Shown here piece by piece: positions 1 through 9,330 of a DNA stretch of 64,000 nt (positions within the stretch are counted from its first letter, which is position 1; every line of letters begins with the position of its first letter). Made by a program: the position numbers and the translations under genes. Under the pieces are notes generated by a model. The model was given only the letters and a program-made list of their open reading frames with translations, was not told where the DNA came from and did not search any database. Source of the DNA: Erythroxylum novogranatense. Its lineage: Eukaryota > Streptophyta > Magnoliopsida > Malpighiales > Erythroxylaceae. Location: assembly GCA_029891385.1 (NCBI GenBank), contig CM057230.1:32939402-33003401 (forward strand), in the 5' to 3' direction.

Positions 1-293
1 TGTTGGTCTCTCCGGACATCGATGTCCAGCCAGAATCCTATGACTAGGGATAATTTAGATATCGACATAATTGCATATGATAGGAATCTCAGAGTATGAT
101 CACATCATAATTTCCTTCATGCTATGTCATATATCATGGACTTCATTAATTTGCTTATTGATCAATATCCGTTCATAAATAATGAACATCAAATTAATAA
201 AATATGCCTTTCTTTATTTATTCATAAAGTATGTATACAACTTTGTATTAAAATGCGCTTAAAGGCGATTGCCTTTAGGTCACTACTCTAACA
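1..293 (-). repeat. Copia-A 3' LTR (partial)
   Basis: This stretch matches 7254-7544 almost base for base and ends CTAACA, so it is the start of the 3' LTR read on the minus strand (TGTTAGAGTAG). The remaining ~1.5 kb should lie left of the window. A perfect 14-bp palindrome GGACATCGATGTCC at 14-27 is also present in the other LTR at 7267-7280. Confidence 0.92.
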
Positions 294-306
294 ATCTCCC
301 ACTTGA
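294..306 (-). other. Copia-A polypurine tract
   Basis: On the minus strand this reads CAAGTGGGAGAT directly before the LTR start TGTTAG. It is the usual plus-strand primer site of copia elements. The same tract precedes the 3' LTRs of Copia-B and Copia-C. Confidence 0.88.
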
Positions 307-2063
307 CCTAAAGCCAATCGCCTTGATATCTAATACCATAAAGTAGTACATGAGAATCAAAACTCTTTTGTGATAATGGCTTTGTCAATGGATAAACAAT
401 ATTCTACTCGTGGAATTCTCTATCCGACATCACCACGCCCAATGATCTCCCGATCGATGATATCTGCAAGCACGTGTTTGGATCGTTGATGAGACCTTGG
501 TTCCTTCGCACAAGAATAGCCCCATTGTTGTCACAATACAATCAGATGGGCCCATCACGCCTAGGAACCACACCAAGTTCAAGAATGAACTTCCCGATCC
601 AAATCGCTTCCTTTCTTTGCGTCAAGCGGCAATGTACTCTGCTTCGGTTGTTGAATCGGCAGTCATCTCTTGTTTGGAACTCTTCTAACTGACCACTCTG
701 CCGTTCAGTGTGAATATATAACCTGATTGGGATTTAGAATCATCCTTATCAGATTGAAAACTGGCATCTGTATACCCGCTCACTTTGAGATTTCCATCTC
801 CATATATCAAGAAAACATCCTTAGTCCTTCGCAAGTACTTGAGGATATTCTTGACAGCCACCTAGTGACCCTCACCAAGATCCGATTGGTATATGCTCGT
901 AACACTTAGAGCATATGATACATCGGGTCTTGTACATAGCATAGCGTACATGATAGATCCTACCGCAGATGCATACGGGATCATATTCATACGCATCATC
1001 TCATCTTGTGTCTTAGGACACATAGATTTCGAGAGTGTTATCCCATGAGTCACGGGAAGGTACCCTCTCTTGGATTGCTCCATGCTAAACCTCTTTAGCA
1101 TCTTGTCTATGTACGTTGATTGTGAAAGACCAAGCAACCTTTTTGATCTATCTCTATAAATCTTTATCCCAAAGATATAAGTTGCTTCACCAAGGTCTTT
1201 CATGGCAAATTGTTTAGGCAACCAAATCTTCACAGATTGTAGCATAGAGACATCGTTTCCTAGTAATAATATGTCATCTACATATAGCACAAGGAATACG
1301 ATTGCAGTCCCACTAACCTTCTTATACACACAATGTTCATCCGGATTTTGTGAGAAAGCAAACTCTTTGATTACCTCATCAAAACGGATATTCCAACTCC
1401 TGAATGCTTGTTTCAATCCATAGATGGATTTCTGAAGCTTGCATACCTTTTCGCCATCATAGGAGATGAAGCCCTCAGGTTGTGTCATATACACATCCTC
1501 AGCTAGATTTCTATTTAGGAAAGCTGTCTTCACATCCATTTGTCATATCTCATAATCATAATGAGTGGAAATGGCTAGGAGTATCCTAATGGATTTAAGC
1601 ATTGCTACTAGGCTGAAGGTCTCGTCGTAGTCAACGCCTTGTCTTTGACGAAAACCTTTAGCCACAAGCCTTGCTTTATAGGTAATTACATTACCATCCA
1701 TGTCGGTTTTCTTTTTGAAAACCCATTTACACCCTATGGGTTTTATTCCTTCGAGTGCCTCAACCAAAGTCCATACTTGGTTTTCATACATGGAATCCAT
1801 TTCAACTTTCATGGCTTGAAGCCATTTCTCAGACTCTGAACTCTTCAGAACCTCTTCATAGGTGGTAGGCTCATTATCTTCTATGAGCAATACGTCATTA
1901 TGTTCACTCACGAGAAATCCATATCCTCGGGAACATAGTGTATCCTATGTGACCTATGAATTTCTTGTGTTGAAGAAGGTTGAACTGTTACTTCATCTGT
2001 ATGAGTCACAGTTTGAGTTCGTGCATTGATCTGCGGCCTGCTCGAGTTTATCTCGATGTATCC
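307..2063 (-). pseudogene. Copia-A reverse transcriptase and RNase H, broken
   Basis: This is the 3' half of pol. The RT start is at 1543-1911 (WLQAMKVEMDSM, GCKWVFKKKTD, YKARLVAKGF). A TGA at ~1540 replaces a Trp codon, and the same frame continues at 862-1539 with MDVKTAFLN, the CKLQKSIYGLKQA block and an intact YVDD catalytic motif at 1273-1284. That frame ends at ~862. RNase H follows in other frames down to ~310: GYTDASF with its catalytic Asp, then the TTEAEY block with its Glu, interrupted by at least three stops and several frameshifts. Between the integrase end and the RT start there is a frameshift and sequence appears to be missing. The product would have copied element RNA inside virus-like particles; no active enzyme can come from this copy. 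Confidence 0.9.
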
Positions 2064-3263
2064 GCTTCACATAAGGTGACAACCCCAAACTTTTAAATGA
2101 GTAAGATAGGGTCTTTTGTTAGTCCACATCTCATATGGAATAACATCAACTGTCTTTGATGGAACTCTTTTTAGCAAGTAAACAGCTGTCTCGAGTGCAT
2201 ACCCCCAAAAGGATTTTGGTAACTTTGCAAAGCCCATCATCGATCGTACCATGTCTAACAAGGTTCGATTTCTCCTTTCAGCTACACCATTATGCTGTGG
2301 TGTGTACGGAGGAGTCCATTGAGATAAAATTCAATTATCTCTGAGATAATCCAAAAATTGTTGGTCTAAGTATTCCCCACCACGATCGGATCGTCATGTT
2401 TTGATACTTTTCCCAAGTTGGTTTTCTACTTCATTTCTGAATTGTTTGAACTTTTCAAATGCTTCAGATTTGTATCTCATCAGATACAGGTACCCATATT
2501 GAGAATAATCATCGATAAAGGTAATGAAGTAAAGACAACCACTTCTAGCATAGATGGACATCGGACCACATACAACTGAATGTATTAGGTCTAATACTCC
2601 AGTCGCTCGTTCACCCTTTCCCTTAAAGGGTAACTTAGTCATCTTACCTAATAAATAAAATTCACATGTGTCATATGATTTATAATCAAATGACCCTAAA
2701 CTATCATTCTTATGGAGCTTAGCTATGCGTCTCTCATTTATATGGCCAAGGCGACAATGCCATAAGTAAGTTGATTTTAAATTATCTCGTTTATGTCTTT
2801 TCGTGTTATTGACATTCATAATTGGATGTGACATATCTAATATGTAAATTTCATTGCATAATGTACCAGTACCATAAAGCATTCCATTCAAACTAATAGA
2901 ACAACCATTGTTACTAAAAGTCAAATGGAAACTAGCTCTATTTAAACAAGAAACAGACAATATGTTCTTTGTTAAAATAGGTACAAAATAACATTCATCC
3001 AATTTAATTACAAGCCCACTAGGGAGTGACAAAAAATAAGTGCCTATGGCTAATGCAGCAACTCTTGCTCCATTTCCTACACGCAGGTCTAGTTCTCCCT
3101 TCATGAGCTGTCTATTGTCCTTGAGGCCCTGCATATCATTGCATATGTGTGAGCCACAACCGGTATCTAATACCCATATGTTATGGTCAGAAACAGTATT
3201 AACCTTAATGACAAACATAACTGAAGGAGCTGAGGCATCTGATGACTTCTTCTGCTTCAATTC
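2064..3263 (-). pseudogene. Copia-A protease and integrase, broken
   Basis: The frame runs from 3260 down to 2394 and, past two in-frame stops, on to 2067. In order it shows a protease site (WVLDTGCGSHIC, ~3140-3185), the GAG-pre-integrase zinc domain (WHCRLGHINERRIAKLH, ~2740-2770) and the integrase core (FITFIDDYSQYGYLYL, ~2490-2530; SDRGGEYL ~2370; then FWGYALETAVYLL). The second zinc Cys of the CxxC pair is Tyr (CEFY). Stops are a TGA at 2391-2393 and a second TGA ~60 bases on. After WGC at ~2070 the similarity jumps, which suggests a deletion into the integrase-RT linker. The family role is polyprotein cutting and cDNA insertion; this copy is dead. Confidence 0.9.
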
Positions 3264-3620
3264 TTCCAGATAGACTTTACAGTTTCGCTTCTAGTGGCCA
3301 GTCTTGCCACAATGGAAGCAAGTTCCTTTTGGTGCAGTTTCTTTAGTTTTCTTTTTGGCTGCACTTCCTTTCGGCTTCTTAGACCTTTTCTTCTTCGTTT
3401 CTTTTCTTTGAACCGGAAGAAGTAAAGTCCACCACGAGCATCGCTTGCTATCCTTCTTGATAGATCAACAAAGAAGTGGATCAGGAAGTGGAACATCTAG
3501 GACATAGCCCAGTTCCTCAGATCTGAGAACAATTCTCAGATTTCTTAGCCAATCGAGAAAATTAGGTCCATTTAATTTACTAGACTCCATAAGTGAGCGC
3601 AAATTCACACTAGAGGACAT
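3264..3620 (-). pseudogene. Copia-A gag, internally deleted
   Basis: An ATG at 3618-3620 opens a frame MSSSVNLRSLMESSKLNG followed by FLDWLRNLRIVLRSEELG, the usual N-terminal signature of plant copia Gag. About 45 codons in, the sequence jumps to Lys/Arg-rich C-terminal Gag, so most of the capsid part (my estimate ~200 codons) is missing. The C-terminal zinc knuckle is at 3279-3320 in the pol frame: CFHCGKTGH then a TAG stop at 3291-3293 in the place usually held by Trp, then KRNC. All four Cys/His ligands are still there. Gag would have formed the particle shell; this copy lacks the core of it. Confidence 0.85.
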
Positions 3621-3782
3621 CTTCAATAACCTAAAGGGAAAGAGAGAAAGAATGTTAGAATAGAATTACATGCATGATCATAAGGACTTGCATGACATGC
3701 ATATGGCTCCCACTAGTTTCAAAGAATCCATAACCCTCACTACGAATCCAAGAAATATTATGACAAAATGTCCTAGTGGGTC

Positions 3783-3964
3783 GATATCCGACATTACTAA
3801 AAATGACCTTAGGTTTACCCAACAAGTCACCTTAGGTCAATCGGTAGGTATCGGTCATACCAATTGCATCATAGATATCCGACATTACTAAAAATGACCT
3901 TGGGTTTACTCAACAAACCACCTTAGATCAATTGGCAGGTATCGGTCATACCAGTTACATCAAA
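3783..3964. repeat. 91-bp tandem duplication in Copia-A leader
   Basis: Two copies start with GATATCCGACATTACTAAAA at 3783 and 3874, a period of 91 bp. Each contains the phrases CCAACAA or TCAACAA and GGTATCGGTCATACCA. They differ at several bases, so the duplication is not recent. Confidence 0.85.
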
Positions 3965-4395
3965 GGTGCAATTATCGACTAGTGCTATCAACTCGTGATG
4001 TATGCACACACATTGGGTTATCAACTCTTGATGCGCGTACATCTGATGTACACTACCCAATTTTGCCTCGCTCACGCTGACCTTGAGTTTACTCAACAAA
4101 TCAACGCTTCTAGTGAAAACCGACCCATTAATCCGAAAATCTTATTTTCATGGTTCGAACATATCCGTATAGAGTGAGCTTGGGTTTACCCAACAACCCG
4201 AACTCTATAAGAACTCTGATTCTCCCCATATTAATGGAAGGCGTTAGTTTTCATATTATATGTGAGGGATTTCAAGCTCTGGTCTCATCTAAGCTGTAGG
4301 ATTATAGTCACCATGACTATATGGAATGATTTAGGGCATTTCATCAATCACATTGAGTCTATGCCTATAATCATCCATCATCGTGAGCATGTTGT

Positions 4396-4609
4396 AAGTC
4401 GACTTGTGTAAGTCAACTTATGCTACTATGTATGTACAAGTCGACTTATACCATTGTGCAAGTCGACTTATGATACTGTGCACGTACAAGTCGACTTGCA
4501 CTTGTATGCTTGTGCAAGTCGACTTATGTGCACGAACAAGTCGACTTATGCATGTGTAAGTCGACTTACCTGAAAATACAAGTCGACTTATGCATGTGTA
4601 AGTCGACTT
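4396..4609. repeat. Array of ten AAGTCGACTT palindromes
   Basis: AAGTCGACTT is a perfect 10-bp palindrome around GTCGAC. It starts at 4396, 4438, 4460, 4488, 4516, 4538, 4558, 4580 and 4600; a tenth unit at 4410 has one change (AAGTCAACTT). Start-to-start distances are 14, 28, 22, 28, 28, 22, 20, 22 and 20 bases. Linkers vary but often read TATGCATGTGT or contain GTGCAC. It sits in the untranslated leader, ~0.8 kb before the gag start and ~1.1 kb after the PBS in element direction. Any two units can pair with each other in RNA or single-stranded DNA. Confidence 0.95.
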
Positions 4610-5722
4610 ATATATGTGGAATTGCTTTCTAATCGGCTAATTTTCTCAATCCGTGCAGTTCCAATTCACAATACCAAGTGTAATATCCTTTACTATGATG
4701 TACCAATGAAACACTTTCATTGTATCATGCTTACCATGTATAATCATACTATACATGAAAAACTTAAAATTGATGAATACACTATTATTCACTTAGATTT
4801 CCAAATGATTTGAGAATATCAAACTATCACCCTAAGTATCTCTAGTTAGTCTACACTTTATCAAGACTACTTCGGCACTGGTCACAAAATTTATGACGGC
4901 CAAAACAATCAAGACAACGAAATACACTAACGAGACGCTAATGTGACATATTTGACATCCGAATTTTTAAAAAAAAACCTAATTTCAAGAAAATCATTTT
5001 GGAAAGGATACAACATCAATTTAACATATTTTTAATCACATTAAAAATGATCCAATATATTGCAATTGAGAAATACACAATTAATCATTCCAAACAAAAC
5101 AGCTCCAGCAACTTTCTCAAAACTGCCAAGCTCTGTCTTTTGCTTGAAAAACTCATTGAAACAATTTCAATAAATTCTGAGAAAATTACAGAGGTTACAA
5201 AATGTGCACAAAATGCTCCATGAATTTTTCCAGGATTTATTTCCATCAAAAACTTAACCAACCTTAGCATTAAATCCAATCTAGAATCTGTGTTCCTCAA
5301 CACAGTTATTCCCAGTAGCACACAATAAATTCTCAAATAAATAGTAAATCACCTCGAAAACATTTTTCCATCCTCATAGATATTCATAAACATCTTAGAG
5401 ACATGTAGGTGAAAGAAACTCCAAAAAAAATTTCTATAATTTATTCTCGAATTTATAAGCAATCCTGTTCAAGGAATGTGCACAAACACAGCAACCAGAA
5501 CATTAGGGAATAAATTAGCAAAATCATATCCAATCACATTGATAAATTCTGGTCTTCCACAGACATATTCAACAACATCTTATGAGAATATCTGGGTAAG
5601 AAAATTTTGAAAACTATATTTCTATACTGATTTCGAAATTAACACAGTCAACATGCATCATCGTCACAAGCAATAGGCAGCTCCAACCTAGTTATGATTT
5701 CTTCGTTATATACGACACAAGT

Positions 5723-5735
5723 GGCTCTGATACCA
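5723..5735 (-). other. Copia-A primer-binding site
   Basis: On the minus strand this reads TGGTATCAGAGCC, complementary to the 3' end of plant initiator tRNA-Met. It is one base away from the LTR end (CTACA). It fixes the element's direction and the 5' LTR border at 5737. Confidence 0.92.
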
Positions 5736-5736
5736 C

Positions 5737-7544
5737 TGTAGGAAAATCCCGGTGTGTGCATCACATGCGCACGGTGCGGAAAACAAAATTTTTTTGTTCC
5801 AGAACCTTCCCGAAAGCTAGGATCCATGTGTCTATATAACAAACTCAAACCATAACAGCTAAAGAAGACCGTCTCTAACGGTATCCACGCAGAGATCGGA
5901 GAACCTAACCGGAGCAAACCCTTTGACCCGGGAATAGCTAGAACAAATTAAAGACTGCTAGATCTTACCTTTGTTCTTGGAGAGCTATGAGAAACGATGG
6001 AGAGAAGGAGAAGCTTGGAGATGAAGCCTTGATGATCGATAATGAAGAGAGGAAGCTATGGATTTTAGAAACCCTTTCCTTAAACCCACGATTCTCTACT
6101 CTTTTATTTCTCCATATTTCTTTCTCAAAGATGATGAAGATATGATCATCATATGCCTAAGGAGAGAAGACACAATTAGTTTTGTTTTAAAACCCCTTTT
6201 TGTCTTCTAGCCATTAAATGTCATTTGATGACAAAGCATAAAAGGAAGCTTCTCCTCCCTTCTTCCACGATGACACATATATATATATATATTAATTCTT
6301 TAATTAATTAATAATATATATATATGTATATAAATGCTGAAGTGGTCCAGTCACACTGGGGTCGGTCCTACCGCCTCACGGGTCCCGTGATGAAAAACCA
6401 CCAAAACCTTTTTTCAAAGAATATCGATGTCGCGATCTCATCGGGACATATCTCGATCTCATCGGGATCCATTTAATTTGATTGCTCTCCATTTGTTGGA
6501 TCTCTGTCCAAAACTATTTTACGAATTCTCCGAGTCACTCTTATGCGTGTGATCCATTAGGTTCCCGGTTATGTTGGCCACTTAGATTAACACTTAATCT
6601 GAGCAAGTCATGAGCGGTATCTAGCAACACATCATGACCCCCAATTGACCGGAAAGTAATTGGTTTGACGAATGAACCTATATTCATCACGGATCATATC
6701 ACGAACCTTTCCATAAACAATTACTGTGCAATTTGTCCTTTTACCATGCTATACCCCACTTGGTTATGAGTATGGGCAAAGTGTCAACTCTCACTAGAAT
6801 GACTACGTCAAATCTAATCCAAGTGATTTCAGTTCTCGTCCTGGGACTCATTACTTTATATGTCACTGAAGACCCTGACAAGAGGCCATGGGTATCATCT
6901 TTTGCTATCACAGAAGTGGTGAATCCTCTATTGGCTACTCAATTACCTTCGAATATCTCAAGCTGTACCCAATCACCACCCTATGAGCGAACTGTGTAAG
7001 GCAACAAGGAATGGAGTCAAAGTACAGAATCAATATCCAAGATATCCTTGAGCACCTCAAGTCAAAGGATATTTGCACCATTGCTATGATGAGATTATCA
7101 CTGACATTAGAATAGGACATCCATGTGATGATCTCATAGCAGGTCATCCAATGTACTTTCTACCTCTAGTAAGCATTCACATCTCAACCCTAAATATCTC
7201 ATATTTACAGTTTTTGAGATCCACTGCTTGATCAACTCAAGGAGCTTGAGATGTGCTAGTCTCTCCGGACATCGATGTCCAGCCAGAATCCTATGACTAG
7301 GATAATTTAGATATTGACATAATTGCACATGATAGGAATCTCAATAGTATGATCACATCATAATTTCCTTCATGCTATGTCATATATCATGGACTTCATT
7401 AATTTGCTTATTGATCAATATCTGTTCATAAATAATGAACATCAAATTAATGAAATATGTCTTTCTTTATTTATTCATAAAGTATGTACACAACTTTGTA
7501 CAAAACGTGCTAAAGGCGATTGCCTTTAGGGCACTACTCTAACA
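5737..7544 (-). repeat. Copia-A 5' LTR (1808 bp)
   Basis: Bounded by the PBS at the left and by CTAACA at 7544. On the element strand it starts TGTTAG and ends CTACA. It holds an AT-rich tract (6275-6332), a near-duplicate GATCTCATCGGGA phrase at ~6435 and ~6457, and the 14-bp palindrome GGACATCGATGTCC at 7267-7280. No protein-coding signal is recognised in it. 1.8 kb is long for a copia LTR. Confidence 0.92.
6275..6332. repeat. AT microsatellite in Copia-A LTR
   Basis: Runs of (AT)n and TTAA repeats: ACATATATATATATATATTA followed by AATTAATTAATAATATATAT. Simple low-complexity DNA. Confidence 0.85.
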
Positions 7545-9312
7545 TATACCATATTCGCATACTAGTTCATCCACTATTTATTCAATCAGGTTAAGATTCA
7601 CTCTTTTGAAACTTGCATAATAACCAATTTCCTCAACTGTGCCAATTTATCTTCTTCACTTTTCACTTTTCAAAAGCATTTAATCGATCATTGATGATCA
7701 TAATCACTATCCAATTTAAATACAATTGAGACACTTTACTCTTCGGTAATACAATAAATCCTTATACCCATAATTAATTCATATAACTCTTTCAATATCG
7801 AATGTCTCCAATGAGGAGCAATTTTCTTATAATTTTATCTGTTTCATCATAACATATTCTGACACATTTTCCTTGATATTCAGTAATTCTCTTACATAAT
7901 CGGGTTCGTCTCATCAACGTAATGTACACTTTTTCAGTAGCATACTTTATCTCTTACACTTGAATCTCCACTAAGATTAGGACTCCAAAATTAACTTTTA
8001 CTTCATTTCAAATTTACCTCTTCAATGATTACTCTCAAATCAAATCGTCAGATCAACTAAACCTTATCAATCATTAATACTGTTCATAAAACTTTATCAA
8101 TAAACTATTTTCCATCACTTTATATCAGTCACTCTTAATACCTAGAGAAGATCAATTTCAACTATGCATAATATCCCAATAAGAGCAGTTCATACTATGT
8201 CTTACAAAATTAGAACATCCCTTATAATGAGGCTCTGTAGGGCATTTACTTTAATATCTTGGCATACATTGCTATAATCATCACATCTTATCTGAAAATG
8301 TATTCACATCAATTCACCCATTAATAGCTTAAGTTACTAAGAACACTTTAATCCTATTTAATTCTGAATAACCTTTCTCTTTTTGGTACTAGTTCTCGAT
8401 CATGGGGGCTTTCCTATAATCATGACCCTCTTTTATTCCCTCAAGCTCATTACCTATGCTAACATCATTAATAGTCTCACTTCTTTCTCAATTTATTGTC
8501 ACAAGCATTCTCATGCCTTACTCTAACTCATCTTGAACTTGGGGCTACAGGAACTATGATCGGAACTTATTTAATAGGCCACCGATTTCTTCCTATATCA
8601 TATTCACGCATATTACCCGCTTATGCTTAATAATTTCACTCATGATGGTGATCCCACTATCAGGTGTGTATTTACGTAGGCAATCAACTGAACTTTAACA
8701 ACTTTTTCATCTATCAATTTCATTGTCTTACCTTTCAATTTTTTCATTATTGCATCATGCCCAAGTATTTCCACACTCAATTCAATATCATAAATATACA
8801 ATCACTCTTGATTTCTCACTAACATAATTGATTTACAGTCATAGATCATTATTCATAACTCTCGGCACAGTAATCGATCCCAATTGTAACTTCTCAAGAT
8901 CATAGGACATTTTATTTTTATCCACTTTATACACGTGAAATCTTACCATTTCCATCATATTTCTATTTTTCCTCTATCAATCCATAACCACAACTCCATT
9001 TCTATCTCACATTTAAAGATACACCTCAATGTAACACTTATATCCACTAATACCAATACATTTCATCTTTTTTTGGTTCAAATTGAACCATACACCTTTT
9101 TCTCATTTCACGACATCCACAACTTCCTTTTTATCACATTCTAACTCATTATCATTTTCCTTTCTATTCTAACCGCTTAAATGACTGTGACATACTTATG
9201 CATGTGACTCATATACTAGACTGGGGATCAGTTGTCACTGTCTGCCGTGACATGACTTAAATGCATATGACTTGACACATTTTTCATAATGCCCATGTAA
9301 GATTGTACTTCT
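7545..9312 (-). other. Gypsy-F interior, non-coding
   Basis: There is no gag or pol motif on either strand and no long open frame. On the element strand the sequence is purine-rich and C-poor, like the interiors of Gypsy-D and Gypsy-E. The part nearest the PBS is conserved with Gypsy-E (GTCATGTCA, GTGACAACTGATCCC, GTCACAT), which suggests a conserved untranslated leader rather than random decay. Confidence 0.6.
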
Positions 9313-9326
9313 GGGCTCTGATACCA
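9313..9326 (-). other. Gypsy-F primer-binding site
   Basis: On the minus strand this reads TGGTATCAGAGCCC, complementary to initiator tRNA-Met, four bases from the LTR end (GCTACA). Confidence 0.9.
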
Positions 9327-9330
9327 CAAA

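Larger units (their letters stand above)
3621..5722 (-). other. Copia-A untranslated leader (2.1 kb)
   Basis: This lies between the PBS and the gag start and holds no recognisable coding sequence on either strand. It contains a 91-bp direct duplication (3783-3964), further copies of a GGTTTACCCAACAA phrase near 4085 and 4180, and a dense palindrome array (4396-4609). The remaining 1.1 kb up to the PBS is AT-rich and without evident structure. The leader is long for a copia element. Confidence 0.75.
1..7544 (-). mobile_element. Copia-A, Ty1/copia LTR retrotransposon, left end cut by window
   Basis: Element on the minus strand. Its 5' LTR is at the right (5737-7544) and the last 293 bp of its 3' LTR are at the left edge. 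The two LTR copies align closely over the shared part: positions 1-293 match 7254-7544. LTR ends are TGTTAG...CTACA on the element strand. A PBS and a polypurine tract sit at the expected inner borders. The interior has copia order: gag, protease, integrase, RT, RNase H. All coding parts are broken. It appears to lie in the interior of Gypsy-F, because the sequence right of 7544 is Gypsy-F interior. The outer left end and target duplication are outside the window; the right flank begins TATAC. Confidence 0.93.

Noticed and set aside
4396..4609. CRISPR-like array
   Set aside because: The repeats are 10-bp palindromes with linkers of 4-18 bases inside a plant retrotransposon leader. There are no cas genes, and repeat and spacer lengths do not fit a CRISPR array.
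5085..6999. Small frames at 5085-5336, 5648-5917 and 6733-6999
   Set aside because: They lie in the Copia-A leader and LTR, run in different directions, cross the PBS in one case, and show no known domain.
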